From contig CAJTFE010000014.1 of NCBI GenBank assembly GCA_910575725.1, positions 36,889-100,888 on the forward strand: a DNA stretch of 64,000 nt, in the 5' to 3' direction. The DNA is from Clostridia bacterium. GTDB taxonomy: Bacteria > Bacillota > Clostridia > Lachnospirales > Lachnospiraceae. The position numbers and the translations under genes were made by a program. Each line of letters starts with the position of its first letter. Within the stretch, counting starts at the first letter, position 1. The notes below the pieces were generated by a model. The model had not been told where the DNA came from and searched no databases. It saw only the letters and a list, made by a program, of their open reading frames with translations. Below, piece after piece: positions 35,180 to 43,189 of this stretch.

Positions 35180-37006
35180 ATGTGTGGAATTGTTGGTTAT
35201 ATCGGAAGCGAACAGGCGGCGCCCATTCTGCTGGACGGTTTGTCCAGGCTGGAATACCGGGGTTATGACTCGGCCGGCGTTGCCATTTACAACGGAGAAG
35301 AAATCAAGGTGGTGAAAGCAAAAGGCCGCTTAAAGGTGTTAAGCGAGATGACCCATGACGGCGCAGCCCTGCCAGGAACCATCGGCATCGGCCATACCAG
35401 GTGGGCAACCCACGGGGCTCCCTCAGATACCAATGCCCATCCCCATTACAACCAGGATGAATCCATTGTGGTGGTACATAACGGTATCATCGAGAATTAT
35501 TTAAAGCTGAAGAAAAAGCTGGAGGAACGAGGTTACACCTTCCGCTCCGACACCGATACCGAGGTGGTGGCCCATCTTTTGGACTATTATTACAAAGGGG
35601 ATCCCTTGGAGGCTATCGGAAAGCTGATGCACCGGGTGGAAGGCTCCTATGCCTTCGGAATTCTCTTTGCAGATCATCCGGGGGAGATCTATGCGGCCCG
35701 CAAGGACAGTCCCTTGATTGTAGGAAGCTCCGAAAGCGGAAATCTGATTGCCTCCGACGTGCCGGCGGTTCTGCGCTATACCAGAAGCGTCTACTACATT
35801 CAGAACCAGGAAATAGCCCGGCTGACCAAGGATTCCATGACCTTCTACAACATTGACGAGGAAGAGATTGCCAAGGAGCCGGTGACCATTGAGTGGGACA
35901 TCAATGCGGCGGAAAAGGGCGGCTATGAGCACTTTATGCTGAAAGAGATCTACGAGCAGCCGGGAGCTGTGAGAGATACCTTCAGTCCAAGGCTTAAGAA
36001 CGGGGACATTGTCATTGAAGAGCTGGGCATGACAGACGAAGAGATGCTGGCCGTAAAGAAGCTCTGCATCGTAGCCTGCGGCTCGGCTTACCACACCGGC
36101 ATGACCTGCAAATATGTATTTGAAGGGCTTGCCAGGATCCCGGTAGAAGTGGATCTGGCCAGCGAGTTCCGCTACCGCAACCCGATTCTGGAAGAGGGAA
36201 CTCTTGTGGTGATTATCAGCCAGTCGGGAGAGACGGCAGATTCCCTGGCGGCTCTTCGGGAGGCAAAGTCTCAGGGAAGGAAGGTTCTCGCCATTGTCAA
36301 CGTAGTGGGCAGCTCCATCGCCCGGGAGGCAGATAATGTGATGTACACCTGGGCTGGGCCGGAGATTGCCGTTGCCACCACCAAGGCTTACAGCACCCAG
36401 CTTATCGCACAGTATCTTCTGGCTATGAAGCTGGCGCGGGTGAGAGGAACCATAACGGAGCAGGCATTCAAAGAGATGCTCTCAGATCTGGAGCGCCTTC
36501 CGGCACAGATTGAGCTGCTTCTTGGAAATAAGGAACGGATTCAGCGGTTTGCCAACCGGTATCTGGCGGCGAAGGAGGTATTTTTCATTGGCAGAGGAAT
36601 CGATTATGCCATTTCCATGGAAGGCTCCTTAAAGCTGAAGGAAACTTCCTATATCCACTCGGAGGCCTGTGCTGCCGGAGAGCTGAAGCACGGAACCATA
36701 TCGCTGATAGAAGAGGGAACACTGGTGGCGGCTGTTTCCACCCAGGATCACCTCTTTGCCAAGATGATCAGCAATATTGCAGAGGTCCGCACCCGGGGCG
36801 CCTTTGTGATGGCGGTTACCAATGTGGGGAATGTGGAGATTGAGAAAAATGCGGATTATGTCATCTACATTCCCAGAACCAATCCATGGTTTACCAATTC
36901 CCTGGCGATCATTCCGCTGCAGCTTTTTGCCTACTATATTTCCCTTGGCCGCGGCTGCGACGTGGATAAGCCCAGGAATCTTGCAAAATCAGTGACAGTA
37001 GAATAA
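35180..37006 (+). CDS. glmS: Glutamine-fructose-6-phosphate aminotransferase (isomerizing)
   Basis: A 608-residue enzyme producing glucosamine-6-phosphate, the entry to UDP-GlcNAc. An N-terminal glutaminase domain begins MCGIVGYIG, where Cys1 is the nucleophile after Met removal. That fixes the start at 35180 rather than the in-frame ATG two codons earlier, and AGGAG is 7 bases upstream. Two SIS domains follow (SQSGETADSLAAL near 352, GRGIDYAISMEGSLKLKETSYIH split near 474) and the end is KSVTVE. No glmS ribozyme is evident upstream; the leader repeat occupies that gap instead. Confidence 0.97.
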   Translation: MCGIVGYIGSEQAAPILLDGLSRLEYRGYDSAGVAIYNGEEIKVVKAKGRLKVLSEMTHDGAALPGTIGIGHTRWATHGAPSDTNAHPHYNQDESIVVVHNGIIENYLKLKKKLEERGYTFRSDTDTEVVAHLLDYYYKGDPLEAIGKLMHRVEGSYAFGILFADHPGEIYAARKDSPLIVGSSESGNLIASDVPAVLRYTRSVYYIQNQEIARLTKDSMTFYNIDEEEIAKEPVTIEWDINAAEKGGYEHFMLKEIYEQPGAVRDTFSPRLKNGDIVIEELGMTDEEMLAVKKLCIVACGSAYHTGMTCKYVFEGLARIPVEVDLASEFRYRNPILEEGTLVVIISQSGETADSLAALREAKSQGRKVLAIVNVVGSSIAREADNVMYTWAGPEIAVATTKAYSTQLIAQYLLAMKLARVRGTITEQAFKEMLSDLERLPAQIELLLGNKERIQRFANRYLAAKEVFFIGRGIDYAISMEGSLKLKETSYIHSEACAAGELKHGTISLIEEGTLVAAVSTQDHLFAKMISNIAEVRTRGAFVMAVTNVGNVEIEKNADYVIYIPRTNPWFTNSLAIIPLQLFAYYISLGRGCDVDKPRNLAKSVTVE

Positions 37007-37062
37007 AACTGTAAAGTCGAAGGGATTTTACTCTTTCGTGCTGTTCCACAGCGGCTTTGAAA

Positions 37063-37174
37063 CAGTAATATCCCTCAAAGTGCACAAATCAATTTGCAGA
37101 CACATGTTTTTGCGGCTGAAAATTGATTTTATACCCGTGTACTTTGAGGGATATTACGGAACTGGAATAGGAGG
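37063..37174 (+). repeat. Palindromic leader element (copy 5, complete), before pyrF
   Basis: The outer arms CAGTAATATCCC TCAAAGTGCAC (37063-37085) and GTGTACTTTGAGGG ATATTACGG (37137-37159) pair almost completely. The inner arms AAATCAATTTGCAG (37086-37099) and CTGAAAATTGATTT (37116-37129) pair as well. The right end AACTGGAATAGGAGG is the pyrF ribosome site. It is the most complete copy in the window. Confidence 0.85.
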
Positions 37175-37183
37175 AGCTAATTT

Positions 37184-38113
37184 ATGATAAATAAATTGAT
37201 TGCAAAAATCGAAAAAACAAAGGCACCCATCGTTATCGGCTTAGACCCTATGCTGAACTATATCCCGGAGCACATCCAGAAAAAGGCATTTGCAAAATAC
37301 GGGGAAACCCTGGAGGGGGCGGCAGAAGCTATCTGGCAGTTTAACAAGGAAATTGTAGACAAGACCTGGGATCTGGTTCCGGCAGTAAAACCTCAGATTG
37401 CCATGTATGAGCAGTTCGGCATTGAAGGCCTAAAGGCATACCAGAAAACCGTGGATTACTGCCATAAAAAGGATCTGGTGGTGATCGGAGACATCAAGCG
37501 CGGGGATATCGGCTCCACCTCTGCCGCCTATGCAGTGGGACATCTGGGGAAAATCCAGGTGGGAAGCAAGTGCTGCACGGCCTTTAACGAGGATTTCGCC
37601 ACCGTGAATCCATATCTGGGAAGTGACGGCGTAAAGCCCTTTATTGAAGTGTGTCAGGAGGAAAATAAAGGAATTTTTATCCTGGTGAAAACCTCCAACC
37701 CCTCCAGCGGAGAGTTCCAGGATCGTCTGATTGACGGCCGTCCCCTCTACGAGCATGTGGGAGAAATGGTTGCTCAGTGGGGTCAGGAGCATATGGGAGA
37801 TTCCTACAGCTATATCGGAGCGGTGGCAGGAGCCACGTATCCGGAAATGGGGAAGGTTCTGCGGAAACTGATGCCGAAGACCTTTATTCTGGTGCCCGGC
37901 TACGGAGCCCAGGGGGGAACCGGAAAGGATCTTGTCCACTTCTTCAACAACGACGGGCTGGGAGCAATCGTAAATTCCTCCAGAGGAATTATTGCAGCCT
38001 ATAAGCAGGAAAAATACGCTTCCTTCGGATCGGAGCATTTTGCAGAGGCTTCCAGGGCGGCGGTAGAGGATATGGCGGCGGATATCCGCCAGGCCCTGGA
38101 GGAATCCCTATGA
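37184..38113 (+). CDS. pyrF: Orotidine-5'-phosphate decarboxylase
   Basis: A 309-residue enzyme converting OMP to UMP. VIGLDPMLNYIP at residue 17 and DLVVIGDIKRGDIGSTSAAYA near 97-117 contain the catalytic Asp/Lys/Asp set, and LVPGYGAQGGTGKD is near 235. The length fits the longer type 2 PyrF. The AGGAGG site comes from the leader repeat. It overlaps pyrK by four bases, so pyrF-pyrK-pyrD form a pyrimidine operon. Confidence 0.96.
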   Translation: MINKLIAKIEKTKAPIVIGLDPMLNYIPEHIQKKAFAKYGETLEGAAEAIWQFNKEIVDKTWDLVPAVKPQIAMYEQFGIEGLKAYQKTVDYCHKKDLVVIGDIKRGDIGSTSAAYAVGHLGKIQVGSKCCTAFNEDFATVNPYLGSDGVKPFIEVCQEENKGIFILVKTSNPSSGEFQDRLIDGRPLYEHVGEMVAQWGQEHMGDSYSYIGAVAGATYPEMGKVLRKLMPKTFILVPGYGAQGGTGKDLVHFFNNDGLGAIVNSSRGIIAAYKQEKYASFGSEHFAEASRAAVEDMAADIRQALEESL

Positions 38114-38880
38114 AATACAAAGAGACGGCAGTAATTGTAGAACAGCAGGAAATTGCCACAGATATCTTCAGCATGTGGCTTCAGACGGAAGCCATTGCGA
38201 AGGAAGCCGTGCCGGGACAGTTTATTTCCGTGTACAGCAGCGACAAAAGCAGAATGCTTCCGCGGCCAATCAGCATCTGCCAGATCGACAGGGAAAAGGG
38301 TAGAATCCGCCTGGTATACCGGATTGTGGGAAAGGGCACGGAAGAGTTTGCCGGCTGTTGTGCGGGGGACGGTCTGGAGATTCTTGGGCCCCTTGGCAAC
38401 GGCTTTCCCCTTAAGAAGAACTATGAGAAGGTTCTCCTGCTGGGGGGCGGAATCGGAATTCCCCCTATGGCAGAGCTTGCAGCAGGGCTGCCCGGGGAAA
38501 AGCTGATAGTGGCCGGTTACCGGGATGGGGAGATCTTTTTGAAAGAAGAACTGGAAGAAAATGGGAAATTATATATTGCCACTGAGGACGGAAGCGTCGG
38601 AACAAAGGGCAATGTGTTGGATGCCATACGGGAAAATCAGCTGAGCGCACAGGCCATATTTGCCTGCGGCCCGGCGCCCATGCTCCGGGCATTGAAAGCT
38701 TATGCGGCAGAGAGGGGCATGGATTGTTACCTCTCCCTGGAGGAGCGCATGGCCTGCGGCGTGGGGGCTTGTCTGGCCTGTGTCTGCCGTTCCATGGATG
38801 TGGATGCTCATACGCATGTGAAAAATAAGCGGATCTGCAAGGACGGCCCTGTCTTTTCGGCGGATGAGATCGAACTATAA
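38110..38880 (+). CDS. pyrK: Dihydroorotate dehydrogenase electron transfer subunit
   Basis: A 256-residue FAD and [2Fe-2S] protein that passes electrons from PyrD to NAD. It has RPISICQID near residue 54 for FAD, LLGGGIGIPPM near 115 for NAD, and the iron-sulfur cysteines in ACGVGACLACVC near 218 followed by RICKDGPVF. Start and upstream stop overlap by four bases. Its presence shows that PyrD is the type 1B heterodimer. Confidence 0.95.
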   Translation: MKYKETAVIVEQQEIATDIFSMWLQTEAIAKEAVPGQFISVYSSDKSRMLPRPISICQIDREKGRIRLVYRIVGKGTEEFAGCCAGDGLEILGPLGNGFPLKKNYEKVLLLGGGIGIPPMAELAAGLPGEKLIVAGYRDGEIFLKEELEENGKLYIATEDGSVGTKGNVLDAIRENQLSAQAIFACGPAPMLRALKAYAAERGMDCYLSLEERMACGVGACLACVCRSMDVDAHTHVKNKRICKDGPVFSADEIEL

Positions 38881-38907
38881 CGGAAATACAAAAGGGGGGA
38901 AAAACAT

Positions 38908-39819
38908 ATGGAATGCAGGACAAGTGTGAATCTGGCAGGAGTAGAGCTGAAAAATCCCGTTATGACAGCTTCCGGAACCTTTGGTTCCGGTGCGGAATAC
39001 AGTGAATTCTATGATTTGGGAGCCCTGGGGGCAGTGGTTACAAAGGGAGTGGCCAACGTGCCCTGGCCGGGCAATCCCACCCCCAGAATTGCCGAGACAG
39101 CCAGCGGCATGCTCAATGCCATCGGCCTCCAAAATCCGGGGATTGATGTATTTATCAAAAGAGACATTCCCTTTCTGCGTCAGTTTGATACAAAGATCAT
39201 TGTGAATGTCTGTGGAAAAACCATTGCCGATTACTGCGAGGTGGTGGAAAAGCTCTCCGATCAGAGCGTGGACATGCTTGAGATCAATGTATCCTGCCCC
39301 AATGTGAAGGAGGGCGGCATTGCCTTCGGGCAGAAGCCGGAAGCGCTGGAGGAGGTTACAAGGGAAGTAAAGAAATACGCCAGACAGCCGGTGATTATGA
39401 AGCTCAGCCCCAATGTGACGGACATCACAGAGATGGCGAAGGCTGCGGAGGCCGGCGGAGCAGATGTGCTCTCCCTTATCAATACTCTTACAGGGATGAA
39501 GATTGACATTCACAGAAGAACTTTTGCCATTGCCAATCAGACGGGAGGGCTGTCCGGCCCGGCCGTGAAGCCGGTGGCTGTGCGCATGGTGTATCAGACG
39601 GCCCAGGCTGTGTCTCTGCCGATCATCGGTATGGGCGGAATCTGCAGCAAAGAGGATGCTCTTGAGTTTATCCTGGCCGGAGCGTCGGCCGTGTCCGTGG
39701 GTACGGCGAACTTTACCAATCCCTATGCGGCAAAAGAGACGGCGGAGGGCATCCGGGCTTATATGGAGAGGTATCAGGTAGAGGACATCAAAGATTTAAT
39801 AGGGGCCGTACACCAATAA
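38908..39819 (+). CDS. pyrD: Dihydroorotate dehydrogenase B, catalytic subunit
   Basis: A 303-residue FMN enzyme oxidising dihydroorotate to orotate. It shows NPVMTASGTFGSG near residue 14, EINVSCPNVKEGG near 127 with the catalytic Cys, VIMKLSPNVTDI near 161 and GMGGICSKEDALEF near 243 for FMN binding. AAAGGGGGG precedes the ATG. Together with PyrK it forms the type 1B enzyme. Confidence 0.96.
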   Translation: MECRTSVNLAGVELKNPVMTASGTFGSGAEYSEFYDLGALGAVVTKGVANVPWPGNPTPRIAETASGMLNAIGLQNPGIDVFIKRDIPFLRQFDTKIIVNVCGKTIADYCEVVEKLSDQSVDMLEINVSCPNVKEGGIAFGQKPEALEEVTREVKKYARQPVIMKLSPNVTDITEMAKAAEAGGADVLSLINTLTGMKIDIHRRTFAIANQTGGLSGPAVKPVAVRMVYQTAQAVSLPIIGMGGICSKEDALEFILAGASAVSVGTANFTNPYAAKETAEGIRAYMERYQVEDIKDLIGAVHQ

Positions 39820-39922
39820 TAAGAGCTTGGAGGGGCAGAAGAGGAAGAGAACCTCTGGCTTTTCCATATCCTGTGTTCGGACGGTTCTCGTACAGACGGT
39901 CTGCTCTCACAAAATCATAATC

Positions 39923-39950
39923 ACCAGCCGGCCTCCTTCTGCATATTCTA
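39923..39950 (+). promoter_or_regulatory. Possible sigma-K-like promoter of the amidase gene
   Basis: CATATTCTA at 39942-39950 matches the sigma-K -10 pattern CATAnnnTA, with AC 17 bases upstream at 39923-39924. The motif is short, so the assignment rests partly on the CwlC-like gene it precedes. Confidence 0.3.
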
Positions 39951-39982
39951 GATCATAAAGAATAAATGCAAAAGGAGAGCTT

Positions 39983-40870
39983 ATGGCAACAAAGATTGTA
40001 GTAGATGCGGGACACGGAGGAAGCAATCCGGGAGCCGTGTACCAGGGCCGCCGGGAGAGCGACGATGCCCTGCGGCTTGCGATGGCAGTGGGAAAGATTC
40101 TGGAGTCAAATGGGTATGATGTGACCTACACAAGAACCAGCGACGTTACCCAGTCTGTGGGACAGAAGGCGGCGATTGCCAATGAGGAGGGAGCGGATCT
40201 CTTTGTATCCATTCACCGGAATGCGGGAGAGTATCCGGGACAGTATTCCGGAGTTCAGACTCTTATCTATGACGATTCCGGGATCAAAAAGCAGATGGCT
40301 GAGAATATTGACGCCAATCTGGAAGCGCTGGGCTTCCGTAATGCAGGCGTGAGCATCCGGCCCAATCTGGTTGTACTTAACAGCACGCAGATGCCGGCTC
40401 TTTTGGTGGAGGCCGGATTTATCGACAGTGACACGGATAACCGTCTCTTTGACAGCCGGTTCCAGGCTATGGCCCAGGCCATTGCGGACGGAATTATGGA
40501 GACTTTGGAGGGCGCGCAGGTAACCTCCAGCAATGTATCCGAGGAAGAGCCGGGAGAGGAAGGGCGCCGCTGTCCTCCTATGGACAGACCGCCCCACCGT
40601 CCGCCTATGCGTCCGCCCATGCCTCCCATGCCGCCTGCGCAGCCCGAAGAGCCCGAGGAGCTTTACCGGGTTCAGGCAGGCGCCTTCCGGGAGCGTCAGA
40701 ATGCGGATAATCTTCTGCAGCTTCTGGAAAATGACGGATTCCCGGCCTTTATCGTCTACCAGGACGGCCTTTACAAGGTTCAGGTGGGCGCATTCAGCCG
40801 TTTGAGCAATGCCATTGCCATGGAGCGTGAGGTACGGGAGAAAGGGTATAATACGTATATTACTACTTAA
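39983..40870 (+). CDS. N-acetylmuramoyl-L-alanine amidase with SPOR domain (CwlC-like)
   Basis: A 295-residue zinc amidase. The amidase_3 domain starts KIVVDAGHGGSNPGA, with zinc ligands in DAGHGG, the following Glu region and SIHRNAG near 74, and LVEAGFIDSD near 136. A proline-rich linker (residues about 200-222) leads to a C-terminal SPOR domain with RVQAGAFRER and KVQVGAFSR. There is no signal peptide, as in Bacillus CwlC, which acts in mother-cell lysis after sporulation. AAAGGAGAG precedes the ATG. Confidence 0.9.
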   Translation: MATKIVVDAGHGGSNPGAVYQGRRESDDALRLAMAVGKILESNGYDVTYTRTSDVTQSVGQKAAIANEEGADLFVSIHRNAGEYPGQYSGVQTLIYDDSGIKKQMAENIDANLEALGFRNAGVSIRPNLVVLNSTQMPALLVEAGFIDSDTDNRLFDSRFQAMAQAIADGIMETLEGAQVTSSNVSEEEPGEEGRRCPPMDRPPHRPPMRPPMPPMPPAQPEEPEELYRVQAGAFRERQNADNLLQLLENDGFPAFIVYQDGLYKVQVGAFSRLSNAIAMEREVREKGYNTYITT

Positions 40871-40910
40871 AGAGCTTTGACAGCTGACAGCAGCGGAAAA
40901 TGAGAGAAGA

Positions 40911-40968
40911 GCTGCCGGAAAATGCGGCATCAGCAAAGCCTGGTGCTGCATTTCCCGGCAGCCTTTTC
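40911..40968 (+). terminator. Terminator after the amidase gene
   Basis: GCTGCCGGAAAATGCGGCA pairs with TGCTGCATTTCCCGGCAGC, followed by TTTTC. It shares the TGCCGG...CCGGCA stem with 11968 and 34105. Confidence 0.8.
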
Positions 40969-41015
40969 AATATCAGTGCCCCATTCCCGGCGGTTCCTTG
41001 TCCGCTTTGGGGAAG

Positions 41016-41296
41016 CTATGAGAACATCAGCAAAGTCTTATTGTTTGTGACAATACTGGGGCCGGAGGTATAGTTAGAAAAATCATCGTCCGCAAGGGTA
41101 AATTTGTTCAATATATTGGATTCAGAACCAGAGTGCATTTTGATGAAAGCAGTTTTTTATAATAATCCTCATAGGGCTTATTTCTGTCATCAAAACCGAT
41201 GGGATAGAAAAGCTTAATTAAAATATTGGTATCCAGTAAGAAAACGTCCCTTTTCTGGGGTTTATAATCAGATAGATGTCTAATTCTTCTTTCCAT
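41016..41296 (-). pseudogene. PIN-domain toxin-like gene, internally deleted and frameshifted
   Basis: From the ATG at 41296 the frame reads FLLDTNILIKLFYP near residue 18, the first acidic motif of a PIN ribonuclease, and LVLNPIY before a TGA at 41108. Shifting frame, the sequence continues SNILNKFTLADDDF and SIVTNNKTLLMF to a TAG at 41016, which looks like the end of the same kind of protein. The middle of the domain, with further catalytic acids, is missing. It begins two bases after the STAS-like gene, with which it would form an operon. I infer a dead toxin partner. Confidence 0.65.
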
Positions 41297-41298
41297 AA

Positions 41299-41640
41299 TC
41301 AGTGATACCCATTCGTTACGGCTTCGTTAAAGGACTGTGAATCTTTGTAATAGCTTTTGGCATTGGAAATAACGATTTCAAAGATGTTGAATTGTTCGTC
41401 GGAAATTCCCAATATATTCAGATTATCGTTTAAAGTATCACTGGAATATTTGTTATACAGCTTCCCCACGGCTACATTTAAAAATGGTGACAGGATGCTT
41501 TCAATATCTGAAAAGTCAAGGGATACCTTATCGCCGGCATCTATAACTTCGCATATTTTTTTGTAGATAACCTGTCCCTGTTCTCTTGTAAGCGCAGTAG
41601 TTGTTCCAAGAATCTCTGATACGTGTAATATTTGTTCCAT
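41299..41640 (-). CDS. STAS-like domain protein (DUF4325 type)
   Basis: A 113-residue protein starting MEQILHVSEILGTTTALTRE, with VSLDFSDIESILSPFLNVAV near residue 39 and a C-terminal segment ending EAVTNGYH. The V.LDFS.I pattern is that of DUF4325/STAS-like proteins. AGGAGG lies 5 bases before the ATG. A much longer open frame extends upstream, but it only reads antisense through the LRR gene and the leader. It pairs with the decayed PIN gene and sits behind a leader of about 300 bases. Confidence 0.75.
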   Translation of the reverse strand: MEQILHVSEILGTTTALTREQGQVIYKKICEVIDAGDKVSLDFSDIESILSPFLNVAVGKLYNKYSSDTLNDNLNILGISDEQFNIFEIVISNAKSYYKDSQSFNEAVTNGYH

Positions 41641-41948
41641 ATTGCCTCCTAAAATACTAGTTTTTTCTGTGTTTCCCAAAAAGACATTTCCAGAGATAAA
41701 GGTTACATGAACAAAATCTACGTTTACCAATGCATCATTTAGAATCGAAAAGTCGTAACAGAGCTTGCCAAGGCATTGATAGGATGCCTTCGTATTTTTT
41801 AGCTGAGTCGCTGATGCATACCTTGACGGACGAAGTCCGCCCATCCCGAAGGGATATATGTTAATGGGGTGCCCGTAGGGTATATGTTTCTGTAAGAATA
41901 AACAGGCTCCCAATTGGACACGTCGGTGAGAGGTGTGGGAGCAGTTTT
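41641..41948 (-). ncRNA. Long structured leader of the STAS/PIN operon
   Basis: Between the promoter at 41956 and the AGGAGG of the STAS-like gene lie about 300 bases without a credible gene. On the minus strand they contain, in order, CTCCCA...TGGGAG around a CAC/GTG inner stem, ACCC-TAC-GGGC, ATCCC-TTC-GGGAT and CGGAC-TTC-GTCCG. Such a run of compact hairpins resembles a structured RNA: a regulatory leader, an antitoxin RNA or a transposon end. No family is assigned. Confidence 0.45.
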
Positions 41949-41955
41949 CACTTGT

Positions 41956-41985
41956 ATTATATGCAAAATGCCCTGGAAAAGTCAA
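41956..41985 (-). promoter_or_regulatory. Promoter of the STAS/PIN transcript
   Basis: On the minus strand TTGACT (41980-41985) and TATAAT (41956-41961) are spaced by 18 bases. Confidence 0.75.
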
Positions 41986-42021
41986 CAGAAATGGGAAAAG
42001 TTTAACAAAAAATTCATATAG

Positions 42022-42055
42022 GGTTACTGGGCGCAGAATGAACAGTAACGTAACC
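42022..42055. repeat. Small palindrome GTTACTG...CAGTAAC
   Basis: GGTTACTGGGCGC and GAATGAACAGTAAC form the stem, followed by GTAACC. Same family as 23792, 34075 and 62941. It lies between the STAS promoter and the LRR gene. Confidence 0.65.
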
Positions 42056-42141
42056 ATATAGGATGCAGCAGTTTGGCACAGATTACAGTTGAAAAAAATA
42101 TTCATATCATATACCATAAGAAAGCAGGAGAAACTAGAACC

Positions 42142-43149
42142 ATGAAGTTTGCATATGAGATTCAGGACAAAACGGTAACAATCCGGCGCTGCTTTGGCTA
42201 TGGGGACGAAATCGAGATTCCAGGAAGCCTGGAGGGATATCCGGTGACAGAGCTTGCGCCTTATATATTTTCGGAGCATTTCCGGGAAGAGGAGCTCAAG
42301 GAGGGAATTGAAGCCGGACAGGTCTTTTTCTTTGGGGAAGACGGCGGCCGGGCTTTGTGCGGCTCCCGTCTGCGAAAGGTATATCTGCCGCCGGCGCTTC
42401 AAAAAATAGGAGCCTATGCCTTCTACAATTGCAGCAATCTGGAGGAGCTTTCTTTTTATGGAGGCCTTAAGGATCTGGGAGCCGGACTGTTTACAGGCTG
42501 CCATCGTGTGAAGCAGCTTAGGCTTGCCCTGGGGCATACAGGCACGTCCTGTCTCCAGGAGATGCTGATGGAGCTGAACGAAGAGCTGCGCCTGACGCTC
42601 TGTGGGGAGAACCAGGAAGCAAGGCTGGTGTTTCCGGAGTTTTACGAGGAAGGCGTGGAGAATACCCCGGCTCGGATTTTGATGACGCAGATGCATGGCA
42701 GCGGTATGCATTACCGGAACTGCTTTTATCAGAAAAAATTCGATTTCCATGCCTATGACGGCTGCTTTTTCCGGGCAAGGGCCCAGGAGAGGGAAGCGCT
42801 CGTGCTGGAGCTGGCCGTAAGCCGCCTGCGCTTTCCCATGGGCCTGGGAACAGAGGAAAAGGCAGTTTACGAAAGCTGGCTTAGAGAGCATCTGCCGGAA
42901 GCCGGGCGGCAGGCGGCAGAGCACAGAGACATGGAGCTTTTGCGCTGGCTTGTCGGTAAGTTCCTTTTTGCAAAAGAGGCTTCCGGGGAGAAAAAATATG
43001 CCGGAGAAAAACAGTCCCAGGAGAAGAAGGAGCTTCTGCGCCATATGCTGGGACAGGCAGCAGAGCGGGGCTTTGCAGAAGGGAGCGCTTTTCTTCTGGA
43101 TGTTTTACATCAGCAGTTTCCGGCCGGGGAAGAACGCTTTGAGTTTTGA
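42142..43149 (+). CDS. Leucine-rich repeat protein (BspA-type), cytoplasmic
   Basis: A 335-residue protein with no signal peptide. Residues about 10-140 hold BspA-like repeats: VTIRRCFGYGDEIEIPGSL, LRKVYLPPALQKIGAYAFYN and LEELSFYGGLKDLGAGLF are typical phrases, each listed in part. The rest is helical. AGGAG precedes the ATG at 42142. It leads an apparent operon with the VWA-like and MoxR-like genes, 40 and 48 bases apart, so it may be a scaffold or recognition partner for them. Function unknown. Confidence 0.75.
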   Translation: MKFAYEIQDKTVTIRRCFGYGDEIEIPGSLEGYPVTELAPYIFSEHFREEELKEGIEAGQVFFFGEDGGRALCGSRLRKVYLPPALQKIGAYAFYNCSNLEELSFYGGLKDLGAGLFTGCHRVKQLRLALGHTGTSCLQEMLMELNEELRLTLCGENQEARLVFPEFYEEGVENTPARILMTQMHGSGMHYRNCFYQKKFDFHAYDGCFFRARAQEREALVLELAVSRLRFPMGLGTEEKAVYESWLREHLPEAGRQAAEHRDMELLRWLVGKFLFAKEASGEKKYAGEKQSQEKKELLRHMLGQAAERGFAEGSAFLLDVLHQQFPAGEERFEF

Positions 43150-43189
43150 ACATGGAGGCATGTTCCTTAGAGATATTAGGAGACAAAAA

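Noticed and set aside
37007..37183. A glmS-type ribozyme or pyrimidine attenuator around glmS and pyrF
   Set aside because: I found no glmS ribozyme core before 35180 and no terminator/antiterminator with a T-run before pyrF; the intergenic repeat explains the pairing.
41299..43044. A 581-codon open frame on the minus strand
   Set aside because: Only the last 113 codons, after an AGGAGG, look like a protein (STAS-like). The rest reads antisense through the LRR gene and the structured leader.
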